64,000 nt of DNA from Anoplolepis gracilipes. Taxonomy: Eukaryota > Arthropoda > Insecta > Hymenoptera > Formicidae. The position numbers and the translations under genes are program-made. The notes under the pieces were generated by a model that did not search any database, was not told the origin of the DNA, and saw only the letters and a program-made list of their open reading frames with translations. This document shows, piece after piece, positions 1-12,588 of the stretch. The stretch is from the NCBI RefSeq assembly GCF_047496725.1, contig NC_132977.1, positions 7,634,501 through 7,698,500 of the forward strand, in the 5' to 3' direction. How positions within the stretch are numbered: the stretch's first letter is position 1; every line of letters begins with the position of its first letter.

Positions 1-1806
1 AAGAAGAATAAACCAAGGAAACCAATGTCCCAAAGTTATCCCAGTAGACCATGGAATAGAGAAGATGCAGAGAGAGCCTTGAAGACTGAAAACGAATATA
101 ACAAGAAAAATAAGATTAATGCACAAAGCTTAATAATTAAGTTTCCTGATCCAGAGCTAAATAAAGACATTGTTAGATTATTTCATCCTGGCATACAAAA
201 CATACATTTTCAAAGTCCAAGCGGACCGAGATACTGCTTCATTCAGATGGCAGAGAATGTGAATATCGACGAAGCTATAAAACAATTAGAGGAAATTCAG
301 TTTGGTGTAGGAAATCTGAAAGTCGAAAGAAAATCGTTACGAGACGAAGATAATCCGATGCCTGAAGAGATAGATCCCTATACTTTATATATAGGAAATT
401 TGCCCGAATCTGTTAATGTAAACGAGGTGAAAAGCAAATTTCCAACAGCGCGAGTAGATGTAGGATATGCGCAAAAGATGAGAAACACCCGGTTAGTTAT
501 AAAAGATACATTTATATATATTGTTTATACATATATTCAATATAATAGGATTAGTACTTTTTACTATTTCATAATAATACTTATAATACTTATAATACTT
601 TTGCATCTTCTGTTATAGATATGCTTTTATAAGATACAATAGCGTAGATGAAGCGATAGCAGCTTATAAACAAGCGCATGATTTGATGTGGGACACGAGG
701 AGTATTATTGTTAGATTTAGACGGCAGCGAGGTAACGCTTGTCTTCCTGGAGAACCTAAATCTAATGTTAAAAAAGTTAAAGAAGAGTCAAGTAATGCTG
801 AACAAGTTAAGAAGGAACAGAATGCAAATCATATTGAATTTAAGCCTAATGTTAAGAAACTGAAGGATGAAGTAAATCAAATAAAGAAAGATGATAAGAT
901 AAAGCACGCGGATAAATCGTCGACGAATCAAGATGCAAATAGTGTTGAAGCACGATTGCAAGACAATACCAATAAGACACAAAATAAACCAACTTTGCAA
1001 GTTCAGGAACAAAATGCAAATTCTCATTTCTCTGTACAGAGTCTGATTACGTCGGCTGTAACAGCACAAGAACAACAACAGCAGCCCTGGGTAATAGATA
1101 TAAAAATAATATTATTAAATTATAATAGATTGCATATATGAAAATATACATATATGAAACCAGTTTCTATACTATTTTTTTTAATAAAAAAATGATTTGA
1201 TATATTAATAATCTTTTCTTTTGTGTAGACATCGCAACCTCCTCAGATACCTTCAGCATCGGAAGCTCCACCACCGAATAGTCCAACTGAGACAGATCTT
1301 GTTGAAGAAACAATGATGCTCAGAGATATTAAAGAAGAACCTTTAGATTATGAAGAAATGGACATGTCATGTCATATGCAATCAGACAATGATGATGACA
1401 ACGATGATGACGATGACGATGACGTAGAGGAATCGGATGACACTAATGATGACGAAGATGATAACGAGGAAAATGATAACGAGGAAAATGATAACGAGGA
1501 AAATGATAATGAGGAAGATGATAATGAGGAAGACTTTGAAGAAGATGAGACTATCGATGATGGAAATATAATATTCAATAAGTCATCGAAAATATTAGAA
1601 GATAACGAAGATGAATCAACTGATGTAAGTATAAGGATGATCAATTATTTCTCAGATTAATTAGAAACTTATATCTTAAGATCGATGATATAATTCTTTG
1701 CTGAAAACACAAGAATTTAGCATATGCTGTTTTATTTCAGCACCTGGATCAAATGTTCAATGAATTGGAGAATATGACAGGTGATATTGGTTTTTTAGAG
1801 CATTGA
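1..1806 (+). CDS. RRM-domain RNA-binding protein with acidic tail, 5' partial
   Basis: Four exons, 1-491, 619-1090, 1229-1624 and 1741-1806, join in frame and end at a TGA. The frame is open to base 1, so the N-terminus lies outside the window; the Met codon at 25 follows a Lys/Arg-rich stretch and need not be the start. Two RNA-recognition motifs are visible. The first has an RNP2-like LIIKFP and an RNP1-like RYCFIQM. The second has LYIGNL and, reconstituted across the 491/619 junction, RYAFIRY. A Lys/Glu/Asn-rich linker follows, then a very acidic Asp/Glu region around 1370-1600 that includes a 15-bp tandem repeat. Two RRMs next to basic and acidic low-complexity segments resemble nucleolin or fly Modulo, so a nucleolar or chromatin RNA-binding role is possible. 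That assignment is a guess; the RRMs are clear. Confidence 0.8.
1460..1534 (+). repeat. 15-bp coding minisatellite in the acidic tail
   Basis: Five tandem copies of a 15-bp unit, first form GATAACGAGGAAAAT, lie within the RRM gene and encode Asp-Asn-Glu-Glu-Asn/Asp repeats. The last two copies have drifted (AAT for AAC, GAAGAT for GAAAAT). The unit length keeps the frame, so copy-number change would only lengthen or shorten the acidic tail. Confidence 0.85.
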
Positions 1807-2695
1807 ACAATATATATCGTTTTAATGCTCATGTATCATGCTGACCCAATTTTTATGAAAATTAATAATTTCATATGTATTGTGTAAATATCAGTAGTTG
1901 CATATTATAATATAATATGTATATATATATATGTATATGTATTATAAGAAATATAATGATATGTATATATGTATATATATATATATGTATTATATATATA
2001 TAATAGTAATATAAACAAATGAGACTGCATGTAATTAAATACAGTAGTATAAGTGATTGCAGAGTCATGTTTAAGCATTTTGTAATTATCATTTTTTTTT
2101 CTGATAAATTTCAATGAATATACCCAAGCTTAAATGCAAAATGTAAGGTATTATATTATTAAAATTATTATTTTGTGTATTCTCGCTGTAGTAATCAATC
2201 AATCTATGCGTTATTTTATTCAATAGCCCAAGTTTATATATATAGTGAAAAATCTACAAATACATCAATACTACATTTTTCACATATCCATAATTACCAA
2301 TAACACACAATGTCAATTATAATTGAAAAACTACGAGTTTACCGAGTTACAGAAATATAGCATTTAATATTTTACAAATAATAATTCTTTTTTTGTACAC
2401 ATTTATAAAACCATAATATGAAAAACTTATTTCTTCCATATATATAATAACATATTGCGATCATGACGTTTGAATACCGGATCCAACATTTTTGCTAATT
2501 CAAGGATGCCATCTACTTCCGTTTTAACTGACGAGAAAAGGCGCGTAATTGTCTTCTATAGCCGCGAGAATGCCTGTTGCTTTGTGTCGCTTTGGTTGAT
2601 TGATTTTGTGAGTGTTGCGTACGATTTTTTCGTATTTTTTCCGCTCAAAGTAAGCTCGAGGATACGGAAATCTATAAGCAGAAACAAACGACAAT
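1807..2695. other. Intergenic spacer and PCNA promoter region
   Basis: AT-rich DNA with TA-rich microsatellite around 1910-2010 separates the RRM gene from PCNA, both on the plus strand. The last 200 bases before the PCNA ATG are less AT-rich, as expected for a promoter and 5' leader. I see no convincing TATA box. Long frames across the PCNA start are out of frame with it. Confidence 0.5.
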
Positions 2696-4505
2696 ATGTT
2701 CGAGGCACGTCTAGTACAGAGCGCGATCCTGAAGAAGGTGTTGGACGCGGTGAAGGATCTTTTAACAGAAGCAACGTTCGAATGTTCCGACTCGGGAATT
2801 CAGGTCCAGGCAATGGATAACGCTCACGTTTCCCTGGTCTCGTTGAATCTCAGGAGCGATGGCTTTGACAAATATCGTTGTGATCGGAATCTGTCGATGG
2901 GCATGAGCATTAGTTGGTGAGTTGAATTTTCAAGGTTATAATCCGAGGAATCTTCTTGAAGAAAAAAAATAGTTACATTAATTGTAAGAGAATACTTTCC
3001 TTTCTTTTGGCTGTCTTTTTATATTTTAGATATTGTAAAATACATATTTATATATATACACGACAAATATATATTTACTCGAGACAAAAGAAAGGATTGC
3101 GAGAGGGAATGGAATTAAACAAAAAAAAATTGTCTTTTCAGTATGTCAAAGATCCTACGATGCGCCGGTGCAGAAGATACAGTGACCCTCAGGGCGTGGG
3201 ATAATCCTGAGTCCATCGTTTTTATATTCGAATCGCCAAACAAAGATAAGCTCGCTGAATACGAGATGAAGCTAATTAACATGGATCAGGAGCATCTTGG
3301 CATTCCTGTAAGACTTGCTTAGATATAAATAATAAAATAATTAAAAAATATATATAGTTCTTTGTACATAATACTTTATTATTTGTTTTATTTTAGGAAA
3401 CTTCTTACTCATGTGTTGTAAAAATGCCATCTGCAGAATTTTCTCGTATATGTAGAGATTTGAGCCAGTTTGGAGAATCTATAACTTTTGCCTGTACTAA
3501 GGAAGGTATAAAATTCAGCGCAAGTGGTGATTATGGTTCAGGTAAATATTTTCCATGTACATTTTAGAAATAGATATGTTACAGATAATGATGTAACATA
3601 TATATATATACAATTTGTGTTCTCTACATTGTTAAAGTAAAATGAAAACTATGTTATCAATATTTCTTTAATATTGAAACTTTTCATATATTTTGTTAAT
3701 GACAAATAAAAATTGATTTTAAAATATTGTTAACTAAAAATATATTTGAAATGTTTTCTTCCATTTGTCTGAAAGCAAAAGTTTATTTACATTTTGTTAC
3801 CAGGAATATTTTTATGATAAATATTTGATTATTAAATAAAACTGTATAGAATATAAATTTTGTAGATAGATTTATATAGAGAAACATTCAAGACTAAAGT
3901 TGACAATTTTGTTGATAATGTTTATAATTGTGATACAGAAGTCATATTTTATAAATAGCTTTACTTTTTTTGTATTTTAAACTAAAAATACAGTTCAAAT
4001 AAAATTTCAATTTTTAATGGCTTGAGCTGAACTTTATCATGAACATAACTGTGATTCATAAAAGCTACTGAGATTACTTAAGAGAAATTACTGATAAAAA
4101 AATAATGCTAGTTCTCTATTCTTGAATAGTTTTCTGTGAAAGTTACTGTTATATGCTCACAATAGAGTTAAGTTTAAACCATTATTAAATTTAAATTTTA
4201 TTTACATTATGATCTAACTTATACATGTTTTTTTTTTTCTATTTTTTGCAGCCAATATCAAATTAGCACAAACTGCAGACGCTGATAATGAAGAGGAAGC
4301 AGTAATAGTTAACATGCAGGAACCAGTAAAGTTAACATTTTCTTGTCGTTATTTGAATTGTTTCGTGAAGGCTGGTCCTCTTTGCAATCAAGTTCAACTG
4401 TCCATGTCTGACGATGTGCCTTTAGTATGCGAATATAAGATTGGTGATATTGGACACATCAGGTATTACCTGGCGCCCAAGATCGATGACGAAGAGGAAA
4501 ATTAA
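2696..4505 (+). CDS. PCNA: Proliferating cell nuclear antigen (DNA sliding clamp)
   Basis: Four exons, 2696-2916, 3142-3307, 3397-3541 and 4252-4505, give 261 aa, exactly the usual animal PCNA length. PCNA is the homotrimeric ring that tethers DNA polymerases delta and epsilon and many repair factors to DNA in the nucleus. The N-terminus MFEARLVQ, the YRCDRN segment, the SCVVKMPSAEF stretch at the second domain, the interdomain region near residues 117-135 and the C-terminal YYLAPKIDDEE are all characteristic. Introns have standard GT-AG ends and phases that match (2, 0, 1). The ATG at 2696 is chosen because it gives the invariant N-terminus. The gene looks intact, and the following minus-strand BTB gene converges on it. 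Confidence 0.98.
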
Positions 4506-5947
4506 AATAAATAAAATTTGTATACACTGAATTTAATTACTACAATATAATCAATATCGTATTAAGTTACTTATTGCTTTGGAAAATGTGTCCTAGTATT
4601 TTTCTTATATACTTATCATATTTATTTCAATAGAAAAAGATCAATCAGCTTGACACATTAATTCTTATAAGGGGATAATACCATACATTTGTTTTTAATA
4701 GTGGACAGAAAATTAAATATTCGATTATTCAATATTGAGGTATAAGTAACGCAAAGTTAGAAGTACTTTTAAGATAATATATTATTTGAATTTTACATTT
4801 AAAGTTATTTGGCTTGTCACAGTGCTAGCGTAATGCAGAATTGACACTAAAATTCATAGTAGAGTGACACAATAATGATTAATATAGCAAAATGGTGTCC
4901 TCTTAATCAATATTCACATTGTTACTGTTCCAGAGACTGTGACAGTATTTTGATAATATCGCATTGTGTTTTTTTTTTCTTTTTATATGTAAGAAGAACT
5001 CAATATATCTCCAAAAAATTTGATAAATTTTAAATATTATATGTTATATTCTTATATTTTTCTTAGCCTAGATCGAAATTCCAAGTTTTGCTTAATCTTA
5101 TTTCTTATACGTTTATGTATAAGCTATTTTAATATAAAAATACATAATTAACTTACGAGCTGAGGGAATAAAAGGGCTATTATGGATGGAATAGCCTAAA
5201 AGTATACAGTTAAATCTTACATAATTTGGATTTTTTTTATAATTCTAAATAATTAAGTTAATAAATAATTGTTAAATATTGATTTATAACTATAGAATTA
5301 TTTTACACGCAAGCACTCCTCGGTCGACAGATCTTTATAAGTACAATAGTAAAATCATTCAGCACACATTTTTTTCCTTGTATGTAAAAAAAAATTTGTT
5401 TTAATAAATTATTTTTATATGCGTGCACTACATTAGAGAAAAATAAGAGAAACAGATGAAAACATAACAAAATGAGAGTTTTTGGCAATATTAATCAGCC
5501 TCTTTGGTATTAAAGCCCTGATATTGCTTTCTTGTTTTAACTCAACCAAAAATTATTTAACGAGAGAGGAGTTCTATTATATATTTTATACATCATTAAA
5601 AAGAAGATTATTATATTATAAAGAACGTGATAATTCTACCCTTTTTAGAAAAAATAGTTTGTATTATAGATTTCTCTCCAATATGCATTGGGAATTTTTA
5701 AAATGCGCTCAGTTATGCTTTTCGGTGGAGATTACAACACAGATCTCGACTCTACTAGTTCCTTGTCGCATCACGCTCCGATTTGGCATCCTTTTATACG
5801 TTATATAGATACGCGTTCAGTCTAGGTAGACATAATATTGAACATAGATAAGATGCTGTATAGTCTCTCCACGACTGAGACGCCATGCAAAACAGAAATA
5901 TATATATTTATATATGTATATGTTTCGGAAAGGAATGTGAAGGGCCT
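4506..5947. other. Convergent intergenic region, 3' UTRs
   Basis: AT-rich sequence between the 3' ends of PCNA (+) and the BTB zinc-finger gene (-). AATAAA-type signals occur right after the PCNA stop near 4506-4515. It probably holds both 3' UTRs. I find no coding exon; the frame at 5482-5808 has neither a recognisable domain nor a conserved motif. Confidence 0.5.
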
Positions 5948-7768
5948 TTAAGCGTTCGTGCTACCATTACTCCCGTATAAGCTGGGATGTACATATTTGT
6001 CATGCAGTGTTCTTAAATGCCTCAATAAATTGCTCTTTACATTGAAGCCTTTTTTGCAGTAGGAACAGAGGAAAGGCTTCTCGCCCGTATGCGTTCTCTG
6101 GTGGATGACCATCGAAGCGTGGCTCGGGAATTCCTTTTGACATATGTTACATAACTTTTGGTGATTGTGTACCCTCTTAGGTTTAGGGGGCGCCGAATTG
6201 TTCATCAAGGCCAGCTGCTCCTCCGTGTGCTCTGTCTGTATGTGACGTACCCACTCCTGCGGCGTGGAATACATGTTACCACATAGATCGCATTTTAAAG
6301 GTGGGAAATCCTTGCTGTCATCGTTTACGTCGTCCTGAAATCATCGCGTTACACGAAGTTTCTGTAATATATTGTATCTATGTAAATCATATCGCGTTCA
6401 AGAAAATCGAAATACCTTTCGTTTCTTTCTTCGATTTTCAGTCATGTCAGCGTGCGTGAATTCTATATGTCTCACCCAATCTGATGGTCTGTTAAACGTT
6501 TGACTGCACATGTCGCATGTCAATGGTGTATATTCCTCTTCTTCCATATCTCCATCCTCGTCCGCGCTGTGCACTATCTCCTGCGAATAAAATAATAGGA
6601 ATTGTTATTGCTCTTTCTTCGTTACAAAAAGAATAAGTTTTAATTTATTTAATAAACGCACTGGTTTGATATCAATCTCGTGGTCTATCGTAAGCGATTC
6701 TGACGGATCGATCGTCTCTTCCCAATCAATCGGTTCATCCTTCACTAATAGTTCCAGATTTAATTCCGTCTAAAAAACGAGAAAAAAATATTAGATTTTC
6801 TATGAACGCCTCTCCTTTTCTTTTATTGTGTTATTGCAACTAAATCTGCAAAAAAAATGTCTCACGTTTTCGCTCTCTTCGCTCTTCGACTTGTTCGATT
6901 CGACGTCACTGTTTGCTTTCTTCTTCTTGCCATTCGTTTCGAGATTCTCCTTGTTTTTATTTTGCTCATTATTTTTGTTTTCCTCTAAGATCTTTTTGGC
7001 GTCAGATTCGTTGGTCTTTTCTTCGATTATCTTTTCGGTGCTCTTCCTCTCGATCGGTTTCGAAGATTGTACACTATTTTGGCATGCCGTAGCCGCCTGT
7101 TGCGCGTTCTCGACTATTTTCTCAGTGGTCGGTTGAACCAGTTTGATCTTCTGTATTTGCCCCGTCAGCTGCGACGGTTCCCGTTTGTCGCGTTCAATCT
7201 TCTGATTGTTCGACTGTATATTTTCTTTCTTGCTGCTACCAGTATTTGATCTCCATAGTCCACGTACCCGCAATATATCACCAGCTTTCAAGACTCCCTC
7301 CAGCTGATCATTCGTCACGGTGGCTTCACCACTGTACATGTACTGTATCAGGATTTTTAACGTACGATATCCGATTTCTGTAGGCAATACCTGAAAAGCC
7401 CAAGAATAATATCATCGAATCATCTGTAATATATGCGTATTGTGTACTAGTTTCTAATTGACAATCGATTTAGTAACGAGTAAAAAAAAATTACACGGTA
7501 AGAGATCCGGTAAATTTTAATTTATACCAACCACAATTATCGGAGCATTGGTGTTTGCGCCAAAGTGACACGTCTGGAAAATGTGACTTAGGTACGACGA
7601 GCAGGCCGCGAGGACAAACCGATGGGCCGCCACGTGTCGGCCGCAGGATGTGGCCAGCAGAACATCCGCAAAGGACTCTGAATGAAGTAGCGTCGCGACG
7701 GAGCTATGCAGATGTGCTCCGTAGCTGTGCCACTTGAGCTGATAATTCTCCGAAGCGGCGATTGCCAT
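5948..7768 (-). CDS. BTB/POZ C2H2 zinc-finger transcription factor
   Basis: Five exons, in transcript order 7768-7532, 7390-6866, 6769-6662, 6580-6416 and 6334-5948, give 473 aa. Residues about 7-118 are a BTB/POZ domain, the insect type with QLKWHSYG, FADVLLA, AHRFVLAACS and YMYSGEATV. A polar Lys/Glu/Asn-rich linker follows. Four C2H2 fingers occupy the C-terminal third: CDMC...HIEFTH, CDLC...HIQTEH, CNIC...HQRTH and CSYC...HLRTLH, with a TGEKPF linker between the last two. BTB domains mediate dimerisation and recruitment of corepressors or cullin-3; the fingers would bind DNA in the nucleus. The ATG at 7768 lies five bases after an acceptor, so at least one 5' UTR exon lies upstream. The exon 1 donor is GTTGGT, forced by phase; a nearby GTATAA would break the frame. 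I do not recognise a specific fly orthologue. Confidence 0.88.
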
Positions 7769-8544
7769 CTTTTCTACATTAAACAAAAGCACGATGTTGA
7801 TAAAATAAAATTATTGATTAGATAAAATACAAAAGGATAACATTGTCATCTTGTAATATCGCACATTTAGCGTTAAACGCACATTCCTCAAATTAATTAA
7901 ACTTATCTAATCCGATACAATTTTGATGTAGAATAAAAAGCAGAAAGATTATGTATATGTACAATGTTTGTAGAGAGAATTTTAATGCGTCTGTACGCGA
8001 TAAGCCTGTTGCATGGCGATGTAATCTCCCATTGATAAATCGATCAAACTATATATTTAGCAGGATATGACAGTATTGAATTTGTTTTTCGTCAGCTTCT
8101 TGCGTATTTTTATCTGTATCGATCTATCGTCACGATTAAACGACTTCGGATGATTATATCTATCTGTGAACTGCAAAGACAGTCTAGAAAGAAAGGCCAC
8201 ACGTCGCCATGATCGCTCACGTCCGATCTCACGAAAAGCGTCACGATCTAGCGAATGATCCGCGTGATCCACGAAGACAAAAAACCTGTTGTCGTCTCCT
8301 ATTTTAACATTATCTTTCTACCGCGATTATACAGCAATTGCGTAAACTTGACATCGATACACTCGTGCTACTCCAAAATTGTACAAATCGTTTAAGAAAT
8401 CGATACAAAGAGACACGACAAGTACTCTCTCGAAAACGACTATATATATAATATTAGTCGAGTTGAGGAGATCGTTTCAATCCTTCACTCACGACTCGAG
8501 CGAAACTATCGAGCTGTTTCCTTGATCACGTTTGCGACGATCCC

Positions 8545-8551
8545 GTCTTCG

Positions 8552-8583
<32 letters not shown>

Positions 8584-8590
8584 GTCGCCG
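8545..8590 (+). repeat. (TCG)n trinucleotide repeat
   Basis: About 15 TCG/GTC units with one TTG interruption, in the CpG-rich stretch upstream of the BTB gene. Confidence 0.9.
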
Positions 8591-9358
8591 CCCGTATACA
8601 GATCAATGCAGGCCGATAAGTCGCGCAACGTGATAAACTCGCCGCCGCGAGATTATTTCCCGATGTCCATAACTCGCCACGCGTTAATCGAATTTGCAAA
8701 CTCAATCAGGATGCGCAGGCATATCGGGGTTGACCGCCCCGTCCTTTACCGCGAATCCGGCGATCCGACACGACACCCTTCATTCGCACCCTCTCGATAC
8801 CGAGGTCGGGGATCGCGTGTACTATTACGTCGCGAATGTACGTATGTATATGCGGATTACACCGGAAACACTCCGTCGTGTGTCTCGATACCGAGGAAGA
8901 ACCGCATTGATATTATCGCTCGCTCGTGAATCATCCACAGGGAGAAGAGGCGCGAGAGAATGCGTCGCGACGAGCCCTCGATCGCTTTCCCCCCTCTCTT
9001 TCTCTCCCTCTTGTTCTGGCCAGACGTCTCGTTTTTGCAGTCGAGTAGCGATTTACCTGAAAACATCGGTGCACACCGGTAATGATTCTCGCAGAATTCA
9101 CTCCGAGGATTTACTTGAACGCGCGAGGATTTACACACGACGATAAATCAATCCGTAAATAAGACGTAGGACCAGGACGTCGACGAAGACGAGCACTGCG
9201 TGCACGAGCGCGGCGTATCTCGCGCGCGTCGTTGGTGTTTTGAAAGGCGCTTGGCGCGGACAGGACGGGGCACGGGGCAGATACGAGCATCGAACCGCCG
9301 CGTAGGGGCCTAAAAATCGATATTTCGGTCTTTGCTCCATCCTCTCCGCGCGCCGTAC

Positions 9359-9397
9359 GGTGCGGTGCGGTGCGGCGCGGTGCGGTGCGGCGCGGCG
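9359..9397 (+). repeat. GGTGC/GGCGC pentamer array
   Basis: Tandem GGTGC-type pentamers with GGCGC variants, about eight units, in the CpG-rich region. It is free of TA steps and could be part of a promoter or 5' UTR. Confidence 0.75.
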
Positions 9398-11952
9398 TAG
9401 CCGTGGCTCGACGCTCGCCGGCGAAAGCCGGCTAGAGAGGTAGAGGCAGAGGGTAGGGTATGCCCCCCTGTGTTCATCATCGATTTTCCCGGCTACCAAT
9501 CGCACGCATCCATTTATCGCATCGATCGCCCGAGCTGATTTCAGCGTTTGCGTCCGTACGTCCATCCGCCCGCTCGCTCCACGACGATTCATGCACCCTC
9601 CCGACGATTTCCTCTCTTCACCCCTCCACTTCTCTTCCTATCCTCCCCACACCCGCCGGGATACCCTTCCTGCGACCCTACCCCTTCGTTGAGGCGACCC
9701 TCGCCGCCACCGCTGCCGCCGCCGCCGCCGCCGCCGCACCGCCGTTGCTTCGGTTTCTCTGTATCTTCGATCGTAGATACGACTCGAGACTCGAGAGACC
9801 CGTCAAGGGTCGCGTCGAGAGGGAGGCCGACTTTGCGGACGCTGCGATCCTGACATCCGACGCGATCGCGTCCGCCGCCTTCTTCATATATGCCTGTTGA
9901 TATCCCGCCAAAGTCAACCGGCGGTTTTCTTATTCAAAAGTCTTTTCCTGTAGAAGGGGAACATATAGGATTTTCCGAGCGGCAAATTGTCGAGATATAA
10001 GAGGTATCGATCACCTGATGACCGCTCGATGATCTATCCCGTCCAGATGAAGGATCGCGCTTCTTCCTTTTTCTCCCGTTTGTGAGTTTGTACACGAGAC
10101 GTCTAGAAGATATTTTACGAAAAAAATTAATCGTTCTCTCGTGATGATATTCGCCGCGTCTCTTTGATTGATTTTCTTGAACGGTTTGGAATTCTCGTCT
10201 CTTGCAGGTTTAATTCAAAGTTTACACGCGCATTAATACAATATACATGTGTAAAGCAAATTACGAAATTGATATATATCACAACGTGATTTATCAGTCA
10301 TCAAAGAGCGCGTTTTTGCATCTCGCTGAATAATAATGCTAGCAATATCCGCCATAGGCAAGTTTAAATATATATATTTTTTTTACAGATCTGACTTTTA
10401 TTTTATATACATAATAATAATAATAATAACGTTGATATACCTACGTATTTATAGTGGAATCAACAATTACACTCTTATATCACTCTAATGTCACGCGACG
10501 ACGCGCTGAGAGATCTATGGATCGTTTCGGGCTTTGTCATTCCGACAACTTGGTAGAAATTGGACGCGATCGAAGATGCTATTCGTGCCCGGTGGAAGAT
10601 GGCGCCGGTAGTGGGATATCGTTCGATTTTCAGGATTTCTTCGGTTACATGCATACGTAGCGTACGTGTATAAGAGTGTATGCGCGTGTGTTTGTGTGTG
10701 TCTGTATGTGCATGCGTGTGTCGTGCGCGGCGACGTACCGCATTGCGTCGACGACCCATTTTGCAACGGGGGCGACAAGTCGCGCTCGCGCGACCCTCCC
10801 TGCCATTTAAATAATCAATCTCGCGACGCCCGCTTATCGAGACGCCTTTTTACCTGCCGGTGCTACTACGAGGAGATGGTCAGGATGCGCCGCGTGATTT
10901 AGCGCCGTCAAATCCTCGGTCTCGCGTTGCATCTGTATTGTATGATTTTTACTTCTCTAGCTTCCCTCGGGCACGAAATCACGCGAAGTAGCGTCGTAAA
11001 AAAAGACTGACAGTTGGCGCTGACGACCGCGGGAAAAAAAAAAAAAAACAAGGAAACTCCGATGATCGACGACGATCGATCCGCAGTCCGCGAGATGTGA
11101 AGGTATGCGCGTTTGAATCGCGATCTCCCGAGTCACGTGGCCCCGAGTCACGTGGCGTTTTCGCGTGAGTAGCGCGAGGGCGCTTCGCGAACGAACACGT
11201 CGGGCGACAGGCTTCACAACAGTCCGTGTGTGTTCCGTAAATATGCGTGTTGTGTTGTTGTTGTCGACCGGAGGTTCGTCGCGACGACGATGACGATAGG
11301 AAAAATTTGAGAGGAAGAATGCGATTCTCGAAAACGTGGTGCGTATTGCGGACTTTGTTCGTACGGTCGACGGTGCTCGAGTGCAATTCGTGAGTGGCCT
11401 CGTTGACCCAATTTTGATAAACGAAGGTCCTCCCTTCGCGACGACTATGACCCTTTCAGTTCACTCTCTGATCGGAGTCGGTGGCCTCTGAGGCGGACGA
11501 TTACGGCGTCGCGCGCGTTCGTAAAGTTCGCCGAGTTTAAATAGAAAGAGAAAAAAAAGTTGTCCCGTGTATTTGATTTTTACGCGAGGATACTCGGCTG
11601 AGGAATCCTCTTTACTTTAGAGTACGATAAAATTAGGTTAAGTCGGGTTCTTATCACTTCGTCCTCGTGACTCGAGTGGCCCGATTCCCCGACGTCGTAG
11701 ACAGTGAGCTCAACAGGCGGATTCCGCGTAAAGTGGTGAATAGATACATGGATGTTGCTGTTGGCTCCCGGAGCGTGTTTCGACTCGAGGACCAGACCGA
11801 GCGGGCAAAATGAAATATGTTTGTCCAAATTGTCGCGCAGGAACGTCAAAGAGACACGATTGTACGATTTTGATAAATCGCCAGCGGTCCGTAGCTGTGA
11901 TTTCTACATTCATATATGGCAATACGTGAGAGGAACTTTAGCCACGAGCAAG

Positions 11953-12541
11953 ATGCCTCACATCACGCGAAAATGGGAGCTATTCCCGGGCAGAAATCGC
12001 TTTTGTTGCGACGGCCGAGTGATGATGGCACCGCAAACCGGAGTATTCTATGTCACAGTGTGCCTCATCGTCGGAACAAGTGGATTATTCTTCGGTTTTG
12101 AGTAAGCACGTATTATTAGAAATTTATATTATATCTCTGTTTCTTCAAAAATAGAGATTTATCAAATCGGATCAAGTTGAATTGTTGCAACATCTTGCAT
12201 ACTTTTTAATCTTCTTTGAAATACGCAACACAAGAATAATGCATCTTGAGATTGAATCTATTAGCAAAAAGATTAATGCTTTTGTATGCATTAGTGAAAT
12301 AAAATTATTTTCTTTTCCAGTTGTCCATATTTGGCACTACACGTAACACCAGCAATACCAGTAATAGGAGCTTTGTTATTCATATTTGTAATGTCGGCTT
12401 TGTTTCGCACGAGCTTCAGTGATCCTGGAGTAATTCCACGAGCAACGCCTGACGAAGCAGCTTATATTGAGAAACAAATCGGTATATAAATATAATTTTC
12501 ATTTATATAGATTTAAGATACATTTAAATTATCTCATTCAG

Positions 12542-12588
<47 letters not shown>

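Larger units (their letters stand above)
7769..11952. promoter_or_regulatory. CpG-rich divergent promoter/5' UTR region between the BTB-ZF and app genes
   Basis: The BTB gene (-) and the app-like gene (+) are transcribed away from each other, and this stretch should hold both promoters and leader exons. From about 8500 to 11900 CG dinucleotides are dense, unlike the flanking AT-rich DNA. It contains a (TCG)n run at 8545-8590, a TGCGG/CGCGG array at 9359-9397, a GCC run near 9705-9742 and a GT-rich run at 10670-10720. Several frames are open here because stop codons are rare in such sequence. None shows a domain, so I call none coding. Exact transcription starts cannot be fixed from sequence. 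Confidence 0.45.

Noticed and set aside
2540..2556. E2F-like site GAAAAGGCGCG upstream of PCNA
   Set aside because: The orientation and order of the A run and GGCGC do not match TTTSSCGC or its complement.
2470..2820. 116-codon frame overlapping the PCNA start
   Set aside because: Out of frame with PCNA, no ATG start and no similarity.
8522..9900. Several open frames over 90 codons in the CpG-rich zone
   Set aside because: They come from TCG and GCC repeats and lack of stops in GC-rich DNA; no domain, and overlapping frames on both strands are equally open.
11752..11952. In-frame upstream extension of the app start
   Set aside because: The frame is open from an ATG at 11752, but the 67 extra residues show no family similarity, while ATG 11953 is soon followed by the conserved KWELFPGRN.
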